A DNA stretch of 34,034 nucleotides from Falsiroseomonas stagni DSM 19981 (lineage in GTDB: Bacteria; Pseudomonadota; Alphaproteobacteria; Acetobacterales; Acetobacteraceae). The stretch covers positions 242,594 to 276,627 of the forward strand of contig NZ_FOSQ01000007.1 in NCBI RefSeq assembly GCF_900114315.1, given 5' to 3'. Positions 27,217 to 34,034 of the stretch are shown here, in pieces. A program made the position numbers and the translations under genes. The notes beneath the pieces were generated by a model. It did not search any database, was not told where the DNA came from, and saw nothing but the letters and a program-made list of their open reading frames with translations. Position 1 is the stretch's first letter; each line of letters opens with the position of its first letter.

Positions 27217-27265
27217 TTGTCATCGTTCCCCTAACCGGCCATGGCCGGTTAGTTGTCATCATTCC
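27201..27265. repeat. 29-bp tandem direct repeat at two convergent gene ends
   Basis: 27201-27229 and 27237-27265 are identical except for two transitions, with a 36-bp period. The first copy holds the IclR stop, the second the stop of the minus-strand methyltransferase-like gene. Each copy has the palindrome GGCCATGGCC; around copy two it extends to a perfect 18-base palindrome, AACCGGCCATGGCCGGTT (27233-27250). Read on the minus strand, copy one re-encodes the NDDN-stop end of that gene. Confidence 0.7.
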
Positions 27266-27776
27266 ACTGGCCGAACCAGCGGCCCGTGCGGCTGCGGTAA
27301 TCCTCCCAGGCCGCGCCGAAGCGGGCGGCCAGGTGCCGCTCCTCCCGCAGCACCGCCAGCCGCAGCACGGCGAAGGACGCGACGGCGGCGGCGAGCAGGA
27401 ACCAGAGGTTGCAGAAGGCCAGCGCGGCACCCGCCAGCAGGATGCCGTTGCCGAGGTAGATGGGGTTGCGCGACCAGGCATAGATCCCGGTGGTGACAAG
27501 GCGTGAGGCCGGCCGGTTCGGCAGGATATTCGCCTCATGCATCCGCAGCGTCAGCACCGCGACGATGTCGAGGCCGAGCCCCAGCGCCATCATGGCCCAG
27601 CCGATTCCCTCGGCAATGTCGCCATCCAGCCACTCCGGCGCCGGCGCCACGCGCCCGAGCGCAAACGCCGCCAGGGCCGCGCCGATGAAGATCAGCGGCG
27701 GCCAGGGGATTATGTTCGGGGGCGGAACAGTATTGGGCACGGCGGGAGTTTGGCGGAAGCCGCGACTTCGCGCCAC
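27249..27776 (-). CDS. Isoprenylcysteine carboxyl methyltransferase-like membrane protein (ICMT/PEMT fold)
   Basis: 175 residues with a GTG start at 27776; another GTG at 27740 is possible and neither has a clear ribosome site. About four membrane helices: near 22-42 (PPLIFIGAALAAFALG), 57-78, 105-125 and 126-146. The hallmark of this family is clear: LVTTGIYAWSRNPIYLGN at 93-110 and EERHLAARFGAAWEDYRSRTGRWF near 146-169, which bind S-adenosylmethionine and lipid. Members methylate membrane lipids or small lipophilic substrates; the substrate here is unknown. It ends in the tandem repeat next to IclR and is 36 bp after the amidohydrolase gene on the same strand. Confidence 0.82.
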   Translation of the reverse strand: MARSRGFRQTPAVPNTVPPPNIIPWPPLIFIGAALAAFALGRVAPAPEWLDGDIAEGIGWAMMALGLGLDIVAVLTLRMHEANILPNRPASRLVTTGIYAWSRNPIYLGNGILLAGAALAFCNLWFLLAAAVASFAVLRLAVLREERHLAARFGAAWEDYRSRTGRWFGQWNDDN

Positions 27777-27812
27777 GCGTGATTTCGCGATGCAATACTC
27801 GCCGTGAAGGAC

Positions 27813-28883
27813 CTAGGCCGCCAGCCCCGCGCCGCCAGGAACCTGGTCCAGCCGATAGGCGCGGATCGCGGTGCCGGCGAACAGCGCCGCCTTCTCCCCC
27901 TCCTCCGCCCCGGCCGCCAGGCGCTTGAAGGCGTTCCAGATGGCGGCGTAGCTGGCCATGCCCTTGTCCACGGGGAAGTTGCTCTCGAACATGCAGCGGC
28001 TGGCGCCGAACTGTTCGATCACCGTCTCCACCCAGGGCTTCCAGGCCGCTGCCAGCGCCAGGGAAGTCGGCGGCCGCGGATGGTGATGGAAGTCGTAGCC
28101 CGTCACCTCCATCGCCAGGCCGCCGATCTTGACCAGCACATTCGGCAGCTCGGCCAGGGCGCGCATATCCGCCCGCCAGGGGTCGAACACCGCGGCCCGC
28201 CGCCCCGCGAAGGGCCCGACGCCGAGCGCGCCGCCGATGTGGTTGACGATCACCGTCACCTCCGGCACCGCCCGCACCAGGGCCACGACCTCACGCAATT
28301 GTGTGTGGTAGGCCCAGATATCGAGGGTGAGGCCGAGCGCCGCCAGGCGCCTGGCGCCCACCGCGAAGGCGGGCTCCGCCAGCGGCCCCGGCGGGGGCGT
28401 GATCAGGTTGGACCGCACCGCGGGGTCGGGATGCCAGGCGGTGCGGTTGCGCACGCCGCGGAACCGCGCGCCGGCGATCGCCATATGCGCCTCCAGCACC
28501 GGGGCCACGGCATCGCCCAGCAGCAGGTCGGCGAAGCCGACGATGCCGGCGCAGGCCAGCGTTTTTCCATAAGCGCCACTCGCCGCCGCGGCGGCGACGC
28601 CGTTGACGAACTCTGTCTCACCCAGCGGCTTCAGCGCCGCCGGCCCGTCGGGGCGGTACATCGACGCGCATTGGATGAAGACGGTGGCGCGGATGTCGTG
28701 GCCGCTGCCGGTATCCCGCAGCAGGTCCGGCAGCAGATAGGTCTCCCCGTCCCGGTCCCACAGGTGATGGTGCGGATCGACGATGGGGCGCGCGGGGTCG
28801 AGGATCTCCTCCTCCCCCAGCGCGAGCCAATCCTCCCGGATCTCCACCTGCTTCGCGGCATTCAGGCGCCAGGGCGGAACCAC
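27813..28883 (-). CDS. Amidohydrolase family protein (amidohydrolase 2, TIM barrel)
   Basis: 356 residues, GTG start at 28883 with AAGGGCTGAGG before it; five bases follow the RidA stop. Metal-site pattern DPHHHLWD at 36-43 (H38, H40), a central His strand, NHIGG in the barrel, and the ESNFPVDKG block near 307-315 with the conserved Asp of this group. Related enzymes hydrolyse lactones (for example the 2-pyrone-4,6-dicarboxylate and L-fuconolactone hydrolases) or decarboxylate. The tight link to RidA suggests the two handle the same reactive or cyclic intermediate. The exact reaction is unknown. Confidence 0.85.
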   Translation of the reverse strand: MVPPWRLNAAKQVEIREDWLALGEEEILDPARPIVDPHHHLWDRDGETYLLPDLLRDTGSGHDIRATVFIQCASMYRPDGPAALKPLGETEFVNGVAAAAASGAYGKTLACAGIVGFADLLLGDAVAPVLEAHMAIAGARFRGVRNRTAWHPDPAVRSNLITPPPGPLAEPAFAVGARRLAALGLTLDIWAYHTQLREVVALVRAVPEVTVIVNHIGGALGVGPFAGRRAAVFDPWRADMRALAELPNVLVKIGGLAMEVTGYDFHHHPRPPTSLALAAAWKPWVETVIEQFGASRCMFESNFPVDKGMASYAAIWNAFKRLAAGAEEGEKAALFAGTAIRAYRLDQVPGGAGLAA

Positions 28884-28888
28884 GGCCC

Positions 28889-29350
28889 TCAGCCCTTGAT
28901 GAGGACGACGGCCTCGATCTCCACCGCGATCCCGCGCGGCAGGCTGCCCATGCCGACCGCGCTGCGCGCCGGACGGCCATTGTCGCCGAACACCTCGACG
29001 AACAGGTCGGTGCAGCCGTTGATGACTTCCGGGTGCCCGCCGAAGTCCAGCGTGCCGCGCACCATGCCGAGCACCTTCAGGATCGTGTCCACGCGGTCCA
29101 GGCTGCCGAGCGCGGCGCGCATGTTGGTCAGCAGGTTAAGCCCGCAGAGCCGCGCCGCCGCATAGCCTTCCTCCACGCTCATCCCCGCGCCGAGCACGCC
29201 GGTGATGGAGGACCCATCCGCCCGGCGCGGCCCGACGCCGGACAGGAACAGCAGCCCGCCGCCGATCCGCCACGGCACGTAGTTCGCCAGCGGCACCGGC
29301 GGGTTCGGCAGTTCAAGGCCCAGTTCGGCCAGGCGGGCTTCGGCGGACAT
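28889..29350 (-). CDS. RidA/YjgF family protein
   Basis: 153 residues from the ATG at 29350 (GAGGGAG ahead), slightly longer than the 125-130 residue archetype but as in the RidA subfamily with an N-terminal extension (AEARLAELGLELPNPPVPLANYVP). The core has FLSGVGPR near 35, the catalytic-type Arg R129 in PARSAVGM and the LPRGIAVEIEAVV end with E144/E146. RidA proteins hydrolyse reactive enamines/imines such as 2-aminoacrylate or take part in catabolic deamination. It lies 45 bp after the DUF4337 gene and 5 bp before the amidohydrolase gene, so the three are probably one operon. Confidence 0.88.
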   Translation of the reverse strand: MSAEARLAELGLELPNPPVPLANYVPWRIGGGLLFLSGVGPRRADGSSITGVLGAGMSVEEGYAAARLCGLNLLTNMRAALGSLDRVDTILKVLGMVRGTLDFGGHPEVINGCTDLFVEVFGDNGRPARSAVGMGSLPRGIAVEIEAVVLIKG

Positions 29351-29395
29351 GGCGGCATTCTCCCTCGACGGTCGCGCCACTCTGGCGCCACGCCG

Positions 29396-29959
29396 TCAGA
29401 AATGCACCAGCTCCGGCGCGAAGAAACCCAGGCCCGCCAGCACCACGCCCACCACGCCAAGCCCGACCGAGCCCAGCGCCAGCAGCGGCACCGCGGTGAT
29501 GATGGAGGCCGAGGCCAGCACGATCGCCACCTGGAAGGCGGCGGAGGCATATTCGTAGTTGTGGTAGGCGGCCATGTTGCGATCCCGCTTCACCTCCGCC
29601 GCCCGCGCCCGCGCCGCCAGTTCGCGCCGCCCCTCGCCGGATGACGGCTCGCTCTCCCACCGATCGGCCGCGCCGCGCCAGGCCGCCTGCTGCCGCTCGA
29701 TCGCCGCGATGGCGGCGGCATCGGCGCGCAACGCCTTCTCCAGCTCCGCCTCCTCCGCCGCCGTGCGCACCACGGTCTGGCGGATGGTGCGGGCCTGGAA
29801 GAAGGCCCAGAGATTCGCAGCCTCCACATTGCGGCTGATCGCCTCGGTCTGCGCGCTCTTCGCGCCCGTCTCCGCGATGGCAAGGAACAGCGCGAGGATC
29901 GCGATCAGCAAGGCGATGCGCTTGTCACCCCCGTGATCGCCGTGATGATGGCCGGTCAC
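29396..29959 (-). CDS. DUF4337 membrane protein
   Basis: 187 residues, GTG start at 29959 with GGAG nine bases ahead. His-rich N-terminus (TGHHHGDHGGDK), a helix at ~14-30 (RIALLIAILALFLAIAE), the family's EAISRNVEAANLWAFFQAR block near 39-57, a long Ala/Glu/Arg coiled segment ~60-125, and two C-terminal membrane helices ~138-180. This resembles the DUF4337 family, whose function is unknown. The His-rich start could bind metal (inference). It lies on the same strand 45 bp upstream of ridA and is divergent from the MgtC-family gene. Confidence 0.72.
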   Translation of the reverse strand: MTGHHHGDHGGDKRIALLIAILALFLAIAETGAKSAQTEAISRNVEAANLWAFFQARTIRQTVVRTAAEEAELEKALRADAAAIAAIERQQAAWRGAADRWESEPSSGEGRRELAARARAAEVKRDRNMAAYHNYEYASAAFQVAIVLASASIITAVPLLALGSVGLGVVGVVLAGLGFFAPELVHF

Positions 29960-30049
29960 TGATCAATTCTCCGCTAGGAAGGCGCGCCCCTTTGCCGAAC
30001 CGGGCGCGTAAACGCAATGCGCTGTTCGTCTCGCAACCCCGGCGAAACG

Positions 30050-30526
30050 ATGACGCCAACACGGCGTTGGCGCGCGATGAACGCCAGCGACCTGATGCCC
30101 AGCCTCTCCGGCCTCAACCTCCTCCCGCACCTCCGCGACCTCGGCATCGCCTACGCCCTGGCCTTCATCATCGGCTGGAACCGGGAGAAGGAGGATCGCA
30201 GCGCAGGGCTGCGCACCTTCCCCCTCGTCGCCGTCGCATCCTGCGGATTCCTCCAGGCGACGGAGGGCATCACCGCCGGCGGAGCTGAGGCACTCGCGCG
30301 AATCGTCGAAGGCGTCATCACCGGCATGGGCTTCATCGGCGGCGGCGCCATCCTGAAACACGGCGGCGAAGTCCACGGCACCGCCACCGCCGCCTCCCTC
30401 TGGGCCACCGGCGCCATCGGCGTGGCCGTCGCCCTGAACGCCTACGACGTCGCCCTCGTCATCTGCGGCTTCACCACCGCGACGCTGTACATCATGGCCC
30501 ACCTCAAATCCCGGGAACGCGGGTGA
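30050..30526 (+). CDS. MgtC/SapB family membrane protein
   Basis: 158 residues if the ATG at 30050 is used; ATG at 30077 would give 149 and neither has a strong ribosome site. The N-terminal MgtC domain is plain: ALAFIIGWNREKEDRSAGLRTFPLVAVASCGF, with membrane helices at about 34-44, 55-72, 90-105, 112-130 and 132-150, GFIGGGAILK near 98-107, and the GTATAASLW block. MgtC-type proteins are linked to magnesium limitation, ATP synthase control and survival in acid or host conditions; this short form lacks the C-terminal domain of Salmonella MgtC. It is divergent from the DUF4337 gene and followed by a hairpin-rich intergenic stretch. Confidence 0.85.
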   Translation: MTPTRRWRAMNASDLMPSLSGLNLLPHLRDLGIAYALAFIIGWNREKEDRSAGLRTFPLVAVASCGFLQATEGITAGGAEALARIVEGVITGMGFIGGGAILKHGGEVHGTATAASLWATGAIGVAVALNAYDVALVICGFTTATLYIMAHLKSRERG

Positions 30527-30554
30527 GCGCGCGGGGGAGGCGCGCCGGTGGCCC

Positions 30555-30578
30555 GGGGAAGGGACGCTGTCCCTCCCC
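30555..30578 (+). terminator. Hairpin after the MgtC-family gene
   Basis: GGGGAAGGGAC (30555-30565) pairs with GTCCCTCCCC (30569-30578) apart from one bulged A, with a 3-base loop, 28 bases past the stop. No T-run follows. It probably acts as a terminator. Confidence 0.5.
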
Positions 30579-30625
30579 GATACCCCTTCCCTGCCGAGGG
30601 CCAGCGGGCCCTTGGAACCCATGAG

Positions 30626-30702
30626 ATTGGTTGGTGAAGGGAGGGGCACGGAGCGCGTTCCCGGCCTGCGGTCGCGCCGAGCCCCTCCCTTCACCAACCA
30701 AT
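30626..30702. repeat. 77-bp palindromic element with perfect 22-bp arms
   Basis: The arm at 30626-30647 (ATTGGTTGGTGAAGGGAG and four more bases) is exactly inverted at 30681-30702, around a 33-base centre that can pair further (CGG and CGCG with one small bulge). The full element folds into a hairpin of about 29 pairs. Strong symmetry in non-coding DNA points to an interspersed palindromic repeat of REP/BIME or MITE type. No second copy lies in the window. Confidence 0.65.
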
Positions 30703-30713
30703 AACCTCGCGGT

Positions 30714-30735
30714 CCAGGGGGCCGCTGCCCCCTGG
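30714..30735. repeat. 9-bp stem hairpin
   Basis: CCAGGGGGC at 30714-30722 pairs perfectly with GCCCCCTGG at 30727-30735 around a 4-base loop. It is one of several hairpins packed between the MgtC-family and GMC genes. Confidence 0.5.
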
Positions 30736-30746
30736 CGGGGAGAGGT

Positions 30747-30775
30747 CTGGAGAGGGGCGAGCAGCCCCTCTCCAG
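30747..30775 (-). terminator. Strong hairpin directly after the GMC gene
   Basis: CTGGAGAGGGGC (30747-30758) pairs perfectly with GCCCCTCTCCAG (30764-30775), loop GAGCA, beginning 7 bases past the GMC stop on the minus strand. A 12-bp GC-rich stem here is probably the terminator of that gene, though no T-run follows. Confidence 0.6.
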
Positions 30776-30782
30776 GACCCAC

Positions 30783-32420
30783 CTACGCCGCCTCTGCCGC
30801 GCTCTCCCGCCCCCGGATGAAGTCGGCCGCGCGTTCGGCGATCATCAGGGTGGTGGCGTAGGTGTTGGCCGATGGCATGGACGGCATGATGGAGGCGTCC
30901 ACGATGCGGAGTGATTGCATGCCGTGGACGAGCAGGCGGTCGTTGACGACGGCGGTCGGGTCCGTCTCCGGCCCCATGCGGGCGGTGCCGATGAGGTGGT
31001 AGGTCGTGCTGCCGTTCTTCTTGGCGAAGTCCAGCAGTTCGTCGTCGGACTGGGCACTCGGCCCCGGCAGGGTTTCCCGTTCCAGGAAGCGGGAGAGCTG
31101 CGGCGTGTTCAGCATCCGCCGCACCAGGCGCATGCCGGCGAGGTGCACGCGGATGTCCATGGGGTCGGAGAGGTAGTTGGGGTTGATCTCCGGGTCCTCG
31201 AAGACATTGGTGCTGCGGGCGCGCACCCAGCCCGTGCTTTCCGGCCTGTGCTGCCAGGAACCCGCGGTCACGCCGGGGTAGTCGTCCAGGATGTAGACCT
31301 TGCCCTCGGCGTAGCTGCCGGGGGTGAAGACGCATTGCAGGTCCGGCTGGTCCAGCCCCTCGAAGCTCTTCCAGAAGACGTGCACATGGGACGGCGCGGT
31401 GGCAAGGATGTTGGGCTTCCCCATCGCCCAGCGCGCGAGCTGCGCGCCGAGCTTGAGGCCGCGGCCAAGCTGGTTGAGCGTCTCCACCCCCGGCTTGGCG
31501 CGCATCACCAGGCGGGATGCGTAGTGGTCGCGGAAGTTGGAACCCACGCCGCGGAGTTCATGCACCACCGGCACGCCGAGCCGGCCCAGAAGGTCAGCCG
31601 GCCCGACGCCCGAGACCTGCAGCAGCCGCGCCGTGTTGCAGGTGCCGGCGGAGATGATGACCTCCCGCCGCGCCATCACGCGCTTCGGGGTTTCGCCGGG
31701 GCCGTGCAGGTATTCGATGCCGGTGGCGCGCTTGCCCTCGAACAGGATGCGGCTGGCGCGGGCGTTGGTGCGGACTTCCAGGTTCGGCCGCGCCATGGCG
31801 GGCTTCAGGAAGGCGCGGGCGGCGGAGACGCGGCGGCCATTGCGGATGGTGCGCTGGTAGTAGCCGACGCCGGCCTGGTCGCCGGAATTGTAGTCCTTCG
31901 CGCGAGGGATGCCGAGGCCCACGCAGCCCTCGATGAAGGCCTCCGACACCGGATGGATCCAGTCCATGTCGGTGACGGGGATGCCGCCATCGGTCTTCCC
32001 GCGCGTCTCCCCGGAGACGCCGATGCGATTCTCGCTGCGGCGGTAATAGGGCAGGCAATCCGCATAGCCCCAGCCGCGATTGCCGCGCTGCGCCCATGAA
32101 TCCAGATCGGCCGGCTGGCCGCGATTGTAGATCATGCCGTTGACGGAGGACCCGCCGCCCAGCGTCCGCCCCTGCGTCGTGCTGATCCGGCGACCGCCCG
32201 TCATCGGGATGCCCTCCGTCTTGAACTGCCAGGTGACACCGGGATCGGCCAGGGTCTTCACGAAGCCGGCGGGCAGGTGGATGAAGGGGTTGCGGTCCGG
32301 CGGCCCGGCTTCCAGCACGCAGACCGTCACGCCGGGGTCCGAGGTCAGCCGGTTGGCGAGGACGGAGCCGGCGGCGCCGGAGCCCACGATCACGTAGTCG
32401 AAGTTTTCTTCGGTCGCCAT
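30783..32420 (-). CDS. GMC-family FAD-dependent oxidoreductase (choline dehydrogenase-like)
   Basis: 545 residues, typical for bacterial GMC enzymes. FAD-binding GSGAAG at 13-18 with the ribose-binding E37 (LEAG), the first GMC signature GRTLGGGSSVNGMIYNRG at 84-101, the second signature near SAGTCNTARLLQVSG at 257-271, and the catalytic His 475 (STTYHLIGTARMG) with N519 (SANTYAT) as partner. It oxidises an alcohol to an aldehyde or ketone; the substrate is unknown (choline-type, polyethylene glycol-type and aryl-alcohol-type enzymes all share this core). No signal peptide. It is divergent from the MFS exporter with 149 bp between starts. Confidence 0.92.
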   Translation of the reverse strand: MATEENFDYVIVGSGAAGSVLANRLTSDPGVTVCVLEAGPPDRNPFIHLPAGFVKTLADPGVTWQFKTEGIPMTGGRRISTTQGRTLGGGSSVNGMIYNRGQPADLDSWAQRGNRGWGYADCLPYYRRSENRIGVSGETRGKTDGGIPVTDMDWIHPVSEAFIEGCVGLGIPRAKDYNSGDQAGVGYYQRTIRNGRRVSAARAFLKPAMARPNLEVRTNARASRILFEGKRATGIEYLHGPGETPKRVMARREVIISAGTCNTARLLQVSGVGPADLLGRLGVPVVHELRGVGSNFRDHYASRLVMRAKPGVETLNQLGRGLKLGAQLARWAMGKPNILATAPSHVHVFWKSFEGLDQPDLQCVFTPGSYAEGKVYILDDYPGVTAGSWQHRPESTGWVRARSTNVFEDPEINPNYLSDPMDIRVHLAGMRLVRRMLNTPQLSRFLERETLPGPSAQSDDELLDFAKKNGSTTYHLIGTARMGPETDPTAVVNDRLLVHGMQSLRIVDASIMPSMPSANTYATTLMIAERAADFIRGRESAAEAA

Positions 32421-32569
32421 GGCGCCCCTGGTCCCAACCCTGTCGCGGGCAGGATAGGGAGGGTGGGCGCCCCCCGCAAAGATGGGGGACGGCGTTCATC
32501 GCCGCGTGATCGCCGCCCCGGGTGCCGGCCTGTCGTGCTAAGGCGGGGTGGACCTCCCCCGGACACCCC

Positions 32570-33733
32570 ATGCCTCGTTGGCTTCCGCTCCTCCTCGGCT
32601 TCCTGACCGCCGTCGGCCCGCTTTCCACCGACATGTACCTGCCGGCCTTCCCCGCTATCGAGGGAGAGTTCGGCACGGGCTGGGGTGGCGTGCAGATCAC
32701 GCTGGCGGCCTGGTTCGTGGGACTCGCGGTGGGGCAGTTGGTGCAGGGGACGCTCGCGGACCGGCTCGGACGGCGGCGGCCGCTGGTGGTCGGCACGGCG
32801 ATCTACACCGTGGCCTCCATCGGCTGCGCCCTGGCGCCGGACATGCTGACCCTGTCCATCTGGCGCTGCATCGCGGCCTTCGGCGGCGCGGCGAGTGCGG
32901 TCATCCCCCGCGCCATGGTGCGGGACCTGGCGACGGGGCATGAGGCCGCGAAGCTGATGTCCCGCCTGATGCTGGTGATGGGCGCGGCCCCCATCCTGGC
33001 GCCGACCCTTGGCGGCCTGCTGCTGGTGGGCGGCGGCTGGCGGACGATCTTCTGGGCCTCGGCTTTCTACGGCGCGGCATCCTGCGTGCTGGCCTGGACC
33101 CTGCTGCCGGAAACTCTGCCCCCACACCTGCGCAGCCGGCGGTCCCCGCTGGGGATGCTGGCGGATTTCGGCCGCATCGCGACGGAACGCGGCTTCATCA
33201 CCCATGCCGTGATGGGCGGCACGGCGATGTTCGCGGTCTTCGCCTTCATCAGCGGCGCGCCCGACGTCTACATCCAGCAATACGGCATCGCGCCGGCGCA
33301 GTTCGGCCTGTTGTTCGGCATCAGCGCGGCGGGGTTCATCGGGGCATCGCAGGTCAATCCCTGGCTGTTGCGGCGGCTCGGCACCCGCCGCGTGCCCACG
33401 GTCGCGTTGCAGACCAGCTTCGCCGCGGTGCTGGTGATGGTGGCCTGCGCAGGGACGGGCTTCGGCGGCTTCCTCGGCATCTTCATCCCCGCGGTGGTGG
33501 CGCTGGCGAGCACGGGGCTGGTCTTTCCGAACAGTGCCGTGGGGGCGCTGGCGCGGCATGCGACGCGGGCGGGCAGTGCCTCCGCCCTGCTCGGCACCCT
33601 GCAATTCGCGCTGGCGGCGCTCGGCGCGGCGCTGGTCGGGGTGCTGAACAACGGGACGCCGCTGCCGATGGCGCTGATGATGCTGCTGGGCGTCGGGCTG
33701 GCGACGGCCGCCGCCGGGTTCCGGCCGCGCTGA
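32570..33733 (+). CDS. Bcr/CflA-type MFS drug/metabolite exporter
   Basis: 387 residues from an ATG at 32570; the frame extends upstream by 16 non-homologous residues. About twelve membrane helices. Bcr/CflA marks are clear: GPLSTDMYLPAFPAIE near 16-31, the cytoplasmic motif A GTLADRLGRRRPLVVG near 60-75, and a drug:H+ antiporter motif C-like LMLVMGAAPILAPTLGGLL around 130-148. Such proteins expel bicyclomycin, chloramphenicol, sulfonamides or cysteine-type metabolites in exchange for protons. No regulator is adjacent. The ribosome site is poor, and the terminator-like hairpin at 33747 follows the stop by 13 bases. Confidence 0.9.
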   Translation: MPRWLPLLLGFLTAVGPLSTDMYLPAFPAIEGEFGTGWGGVQITLAAWFVGLAVGQLVQGTLADRLGRRRPLVVGTAIYTVASIGCALAPDMLTLSIWRCIAAFGGAASAVIPRAMVRDLATGHEAAKLMSRLMLVMGAAPILAPTLGGLLLVGGGWRTIFWASAFYGAASCVLAWTLLPETLPPHLRSRRSPLGMLADFGRIATERGFITHAVMGGTAMFAVFAFISGAPDVYIQQYGIAPAQFGLLFGISAAGFIGASQVNPWLLRRLGTRRVPTVALQTSFAAVLVMVACAGTGFGGFLGIFIPAVVALASTGLVFPNSAVGALARHATRAGSASALLGTLQFALAALGAALVGVLNNGTPLPMALMMLLGVGLATAAAGFRPR

Positions 33734-33746
33734 GGCGGGCGGGGGT

Positions 33747-33762
33747 GTGGCTTTTTAGCCAC
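33747..33762 (+). terminator. Short hairpin after the MFS gene
   Basis: GTGGCT (33747-33752) pairs with AGCCAC (33757-33762) around a TTTT loop, 13 bases after the stop. The stem is short and a T-run outside it is lacking, so termination here is only likely. Confidence 0.4.
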
Positions 33763-33771
33763 TAACCCGTT

Positions 33772-34034
33772 TAATACCAACGCCCTCAACGGTTGACCTG
33801 TGCGTAGTCGCGGGTGGCGATGGAGGTGATGCGGCTTGGATCGTTGATGAGGGCGTTCCAGGCATCGCAGCACGCATCGACGATAGCGTCGTAGGTTTCG
33901 TAGACCCGGTTGCTGAGCTGGTTCTGGCGCAGGAACTGCCAGACGTTCTCGACCGGGTTCAACTCGGGCGAGTAGGGCGGCAATGGTAGCAGGCTGATGT
34001 TCTCCGGGACCTGGAGCTTGCCGCCGGTCTGGTG
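33772..34034 (-). mobile_element. 3' end of an IS630-family insertion sequence (runs off right edge)
   Basis: The element includes the partial transposase at 33786-34034 and about 14 bases beyond it. IS630 elements duplicate a TA target and usually end within tens of bases of the stop; TTAATACCAACG near 33771 is a candidate end, with the TA at 33772-33773 as half of the duplication. The other end is outside the window, so the exact boundary cannot be set. Confidence 0.5.
33786..34034 (-). CDS. IS630-family transposase, C-terminal part
   Basis: 83 codons to the right edge, no start in the window. The LPPYSPELNPVENVWQFLR stretch is the DDE_3 block of IS630 transposases: the PPYSPELNPVE motif carries the catalytic Glu near its end, followed by helical DAIVDACCDAWNALINDP and the RDYAQVNR end. 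The C-terminus is complete and no frameshift is seen in this part, so the copy may be intact outside the window. It is minus-strand and lies 52 bases after the MFS gene stop. Confidence 0.85.
   Translation of the reverse strand, partial: HQTGGKLQVPENISLLPLPPYSPELNPVENVWQFLRQNQLSNRVYETYDAIVDACCDAWNALINDPSRITSIATRDYAQVNR

Overview
The window is very GC-rich (mostly GC at third codon positions), densely packed, and carries gene families typical of environmental Alphaproteobacteria. Its mix of tripartite-style peptide ABC importers, hydantoinase A/B, PrpC/PrpD, GMC oxidoreductase and a Bcr/CflA exporter suggests a Roseomonas-like member of the Acetobacteraceae. That placement is inferred from gene content and composition; there is no rRNA or marker gene here to confirm it.

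Left part (1-4.8 kb): the start of a lysine/alanine-repeat histone H1-like protein runs off the left edge. After about 670 bases without a convincing gene comes a methylcitrate-cycle pair, prpD then prpC on the minus strand, with a divergent LysR regulator. Next (4.8-8.8 kb) is a 1331-residue protein built almost entirely of eleven Calx-beta-like repeats.

Middle (8.9-18.6 kb): a dipeptide/oligopeptide-type ABC importer is split between two convergent operons. The two ATPases lie on the plus strand behind a small unknown protein. The binding protein and two permeases lie on the minus strand, and that operon continues into a VOC-fold protein and an unusual fusion of a degenerate P-loop domain with a formylglycine-generating-enzyme (SUMF1-like) domain lacking the usual catalytic cysteines. 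An FhaC/ShlB-type outer-membrane transporter without a visible substrate gene follows divergently.

Right-middle (18.6-27.2 kb): a catabolic cluster on the minus strand reads hyuA-hyuB-solute-binding protein-enolase-superfamily dehydratase, then a 166-bp element with perfect 20-bp inverted ends, then a D-2-hydroxyacid dehydrogenase. A divergent IclR regulator sits beside a palindromic intergenic region and probably controls the cluster. The likely theme is uptake of a small organic acid or cyclic amide, ring opening by HyuAB and dehydration/oxidation of the product.

Right part (27.2-34 kb): a methyltransferase-like membrane protein, an amidohydrolase, a RidA protein and a DUF4337 membrane protein share the minus strand; an MgtC-family protein is divergent. 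A 220-bp stretch full of strong hairpins, including a 77-bp element with perfect 22-bp arms, separates it from a GMC oxidoreductase. A Bcr/CflA-type MFS exporter follows, and the 3' end of an IS630-family transposase runs off the right edge.
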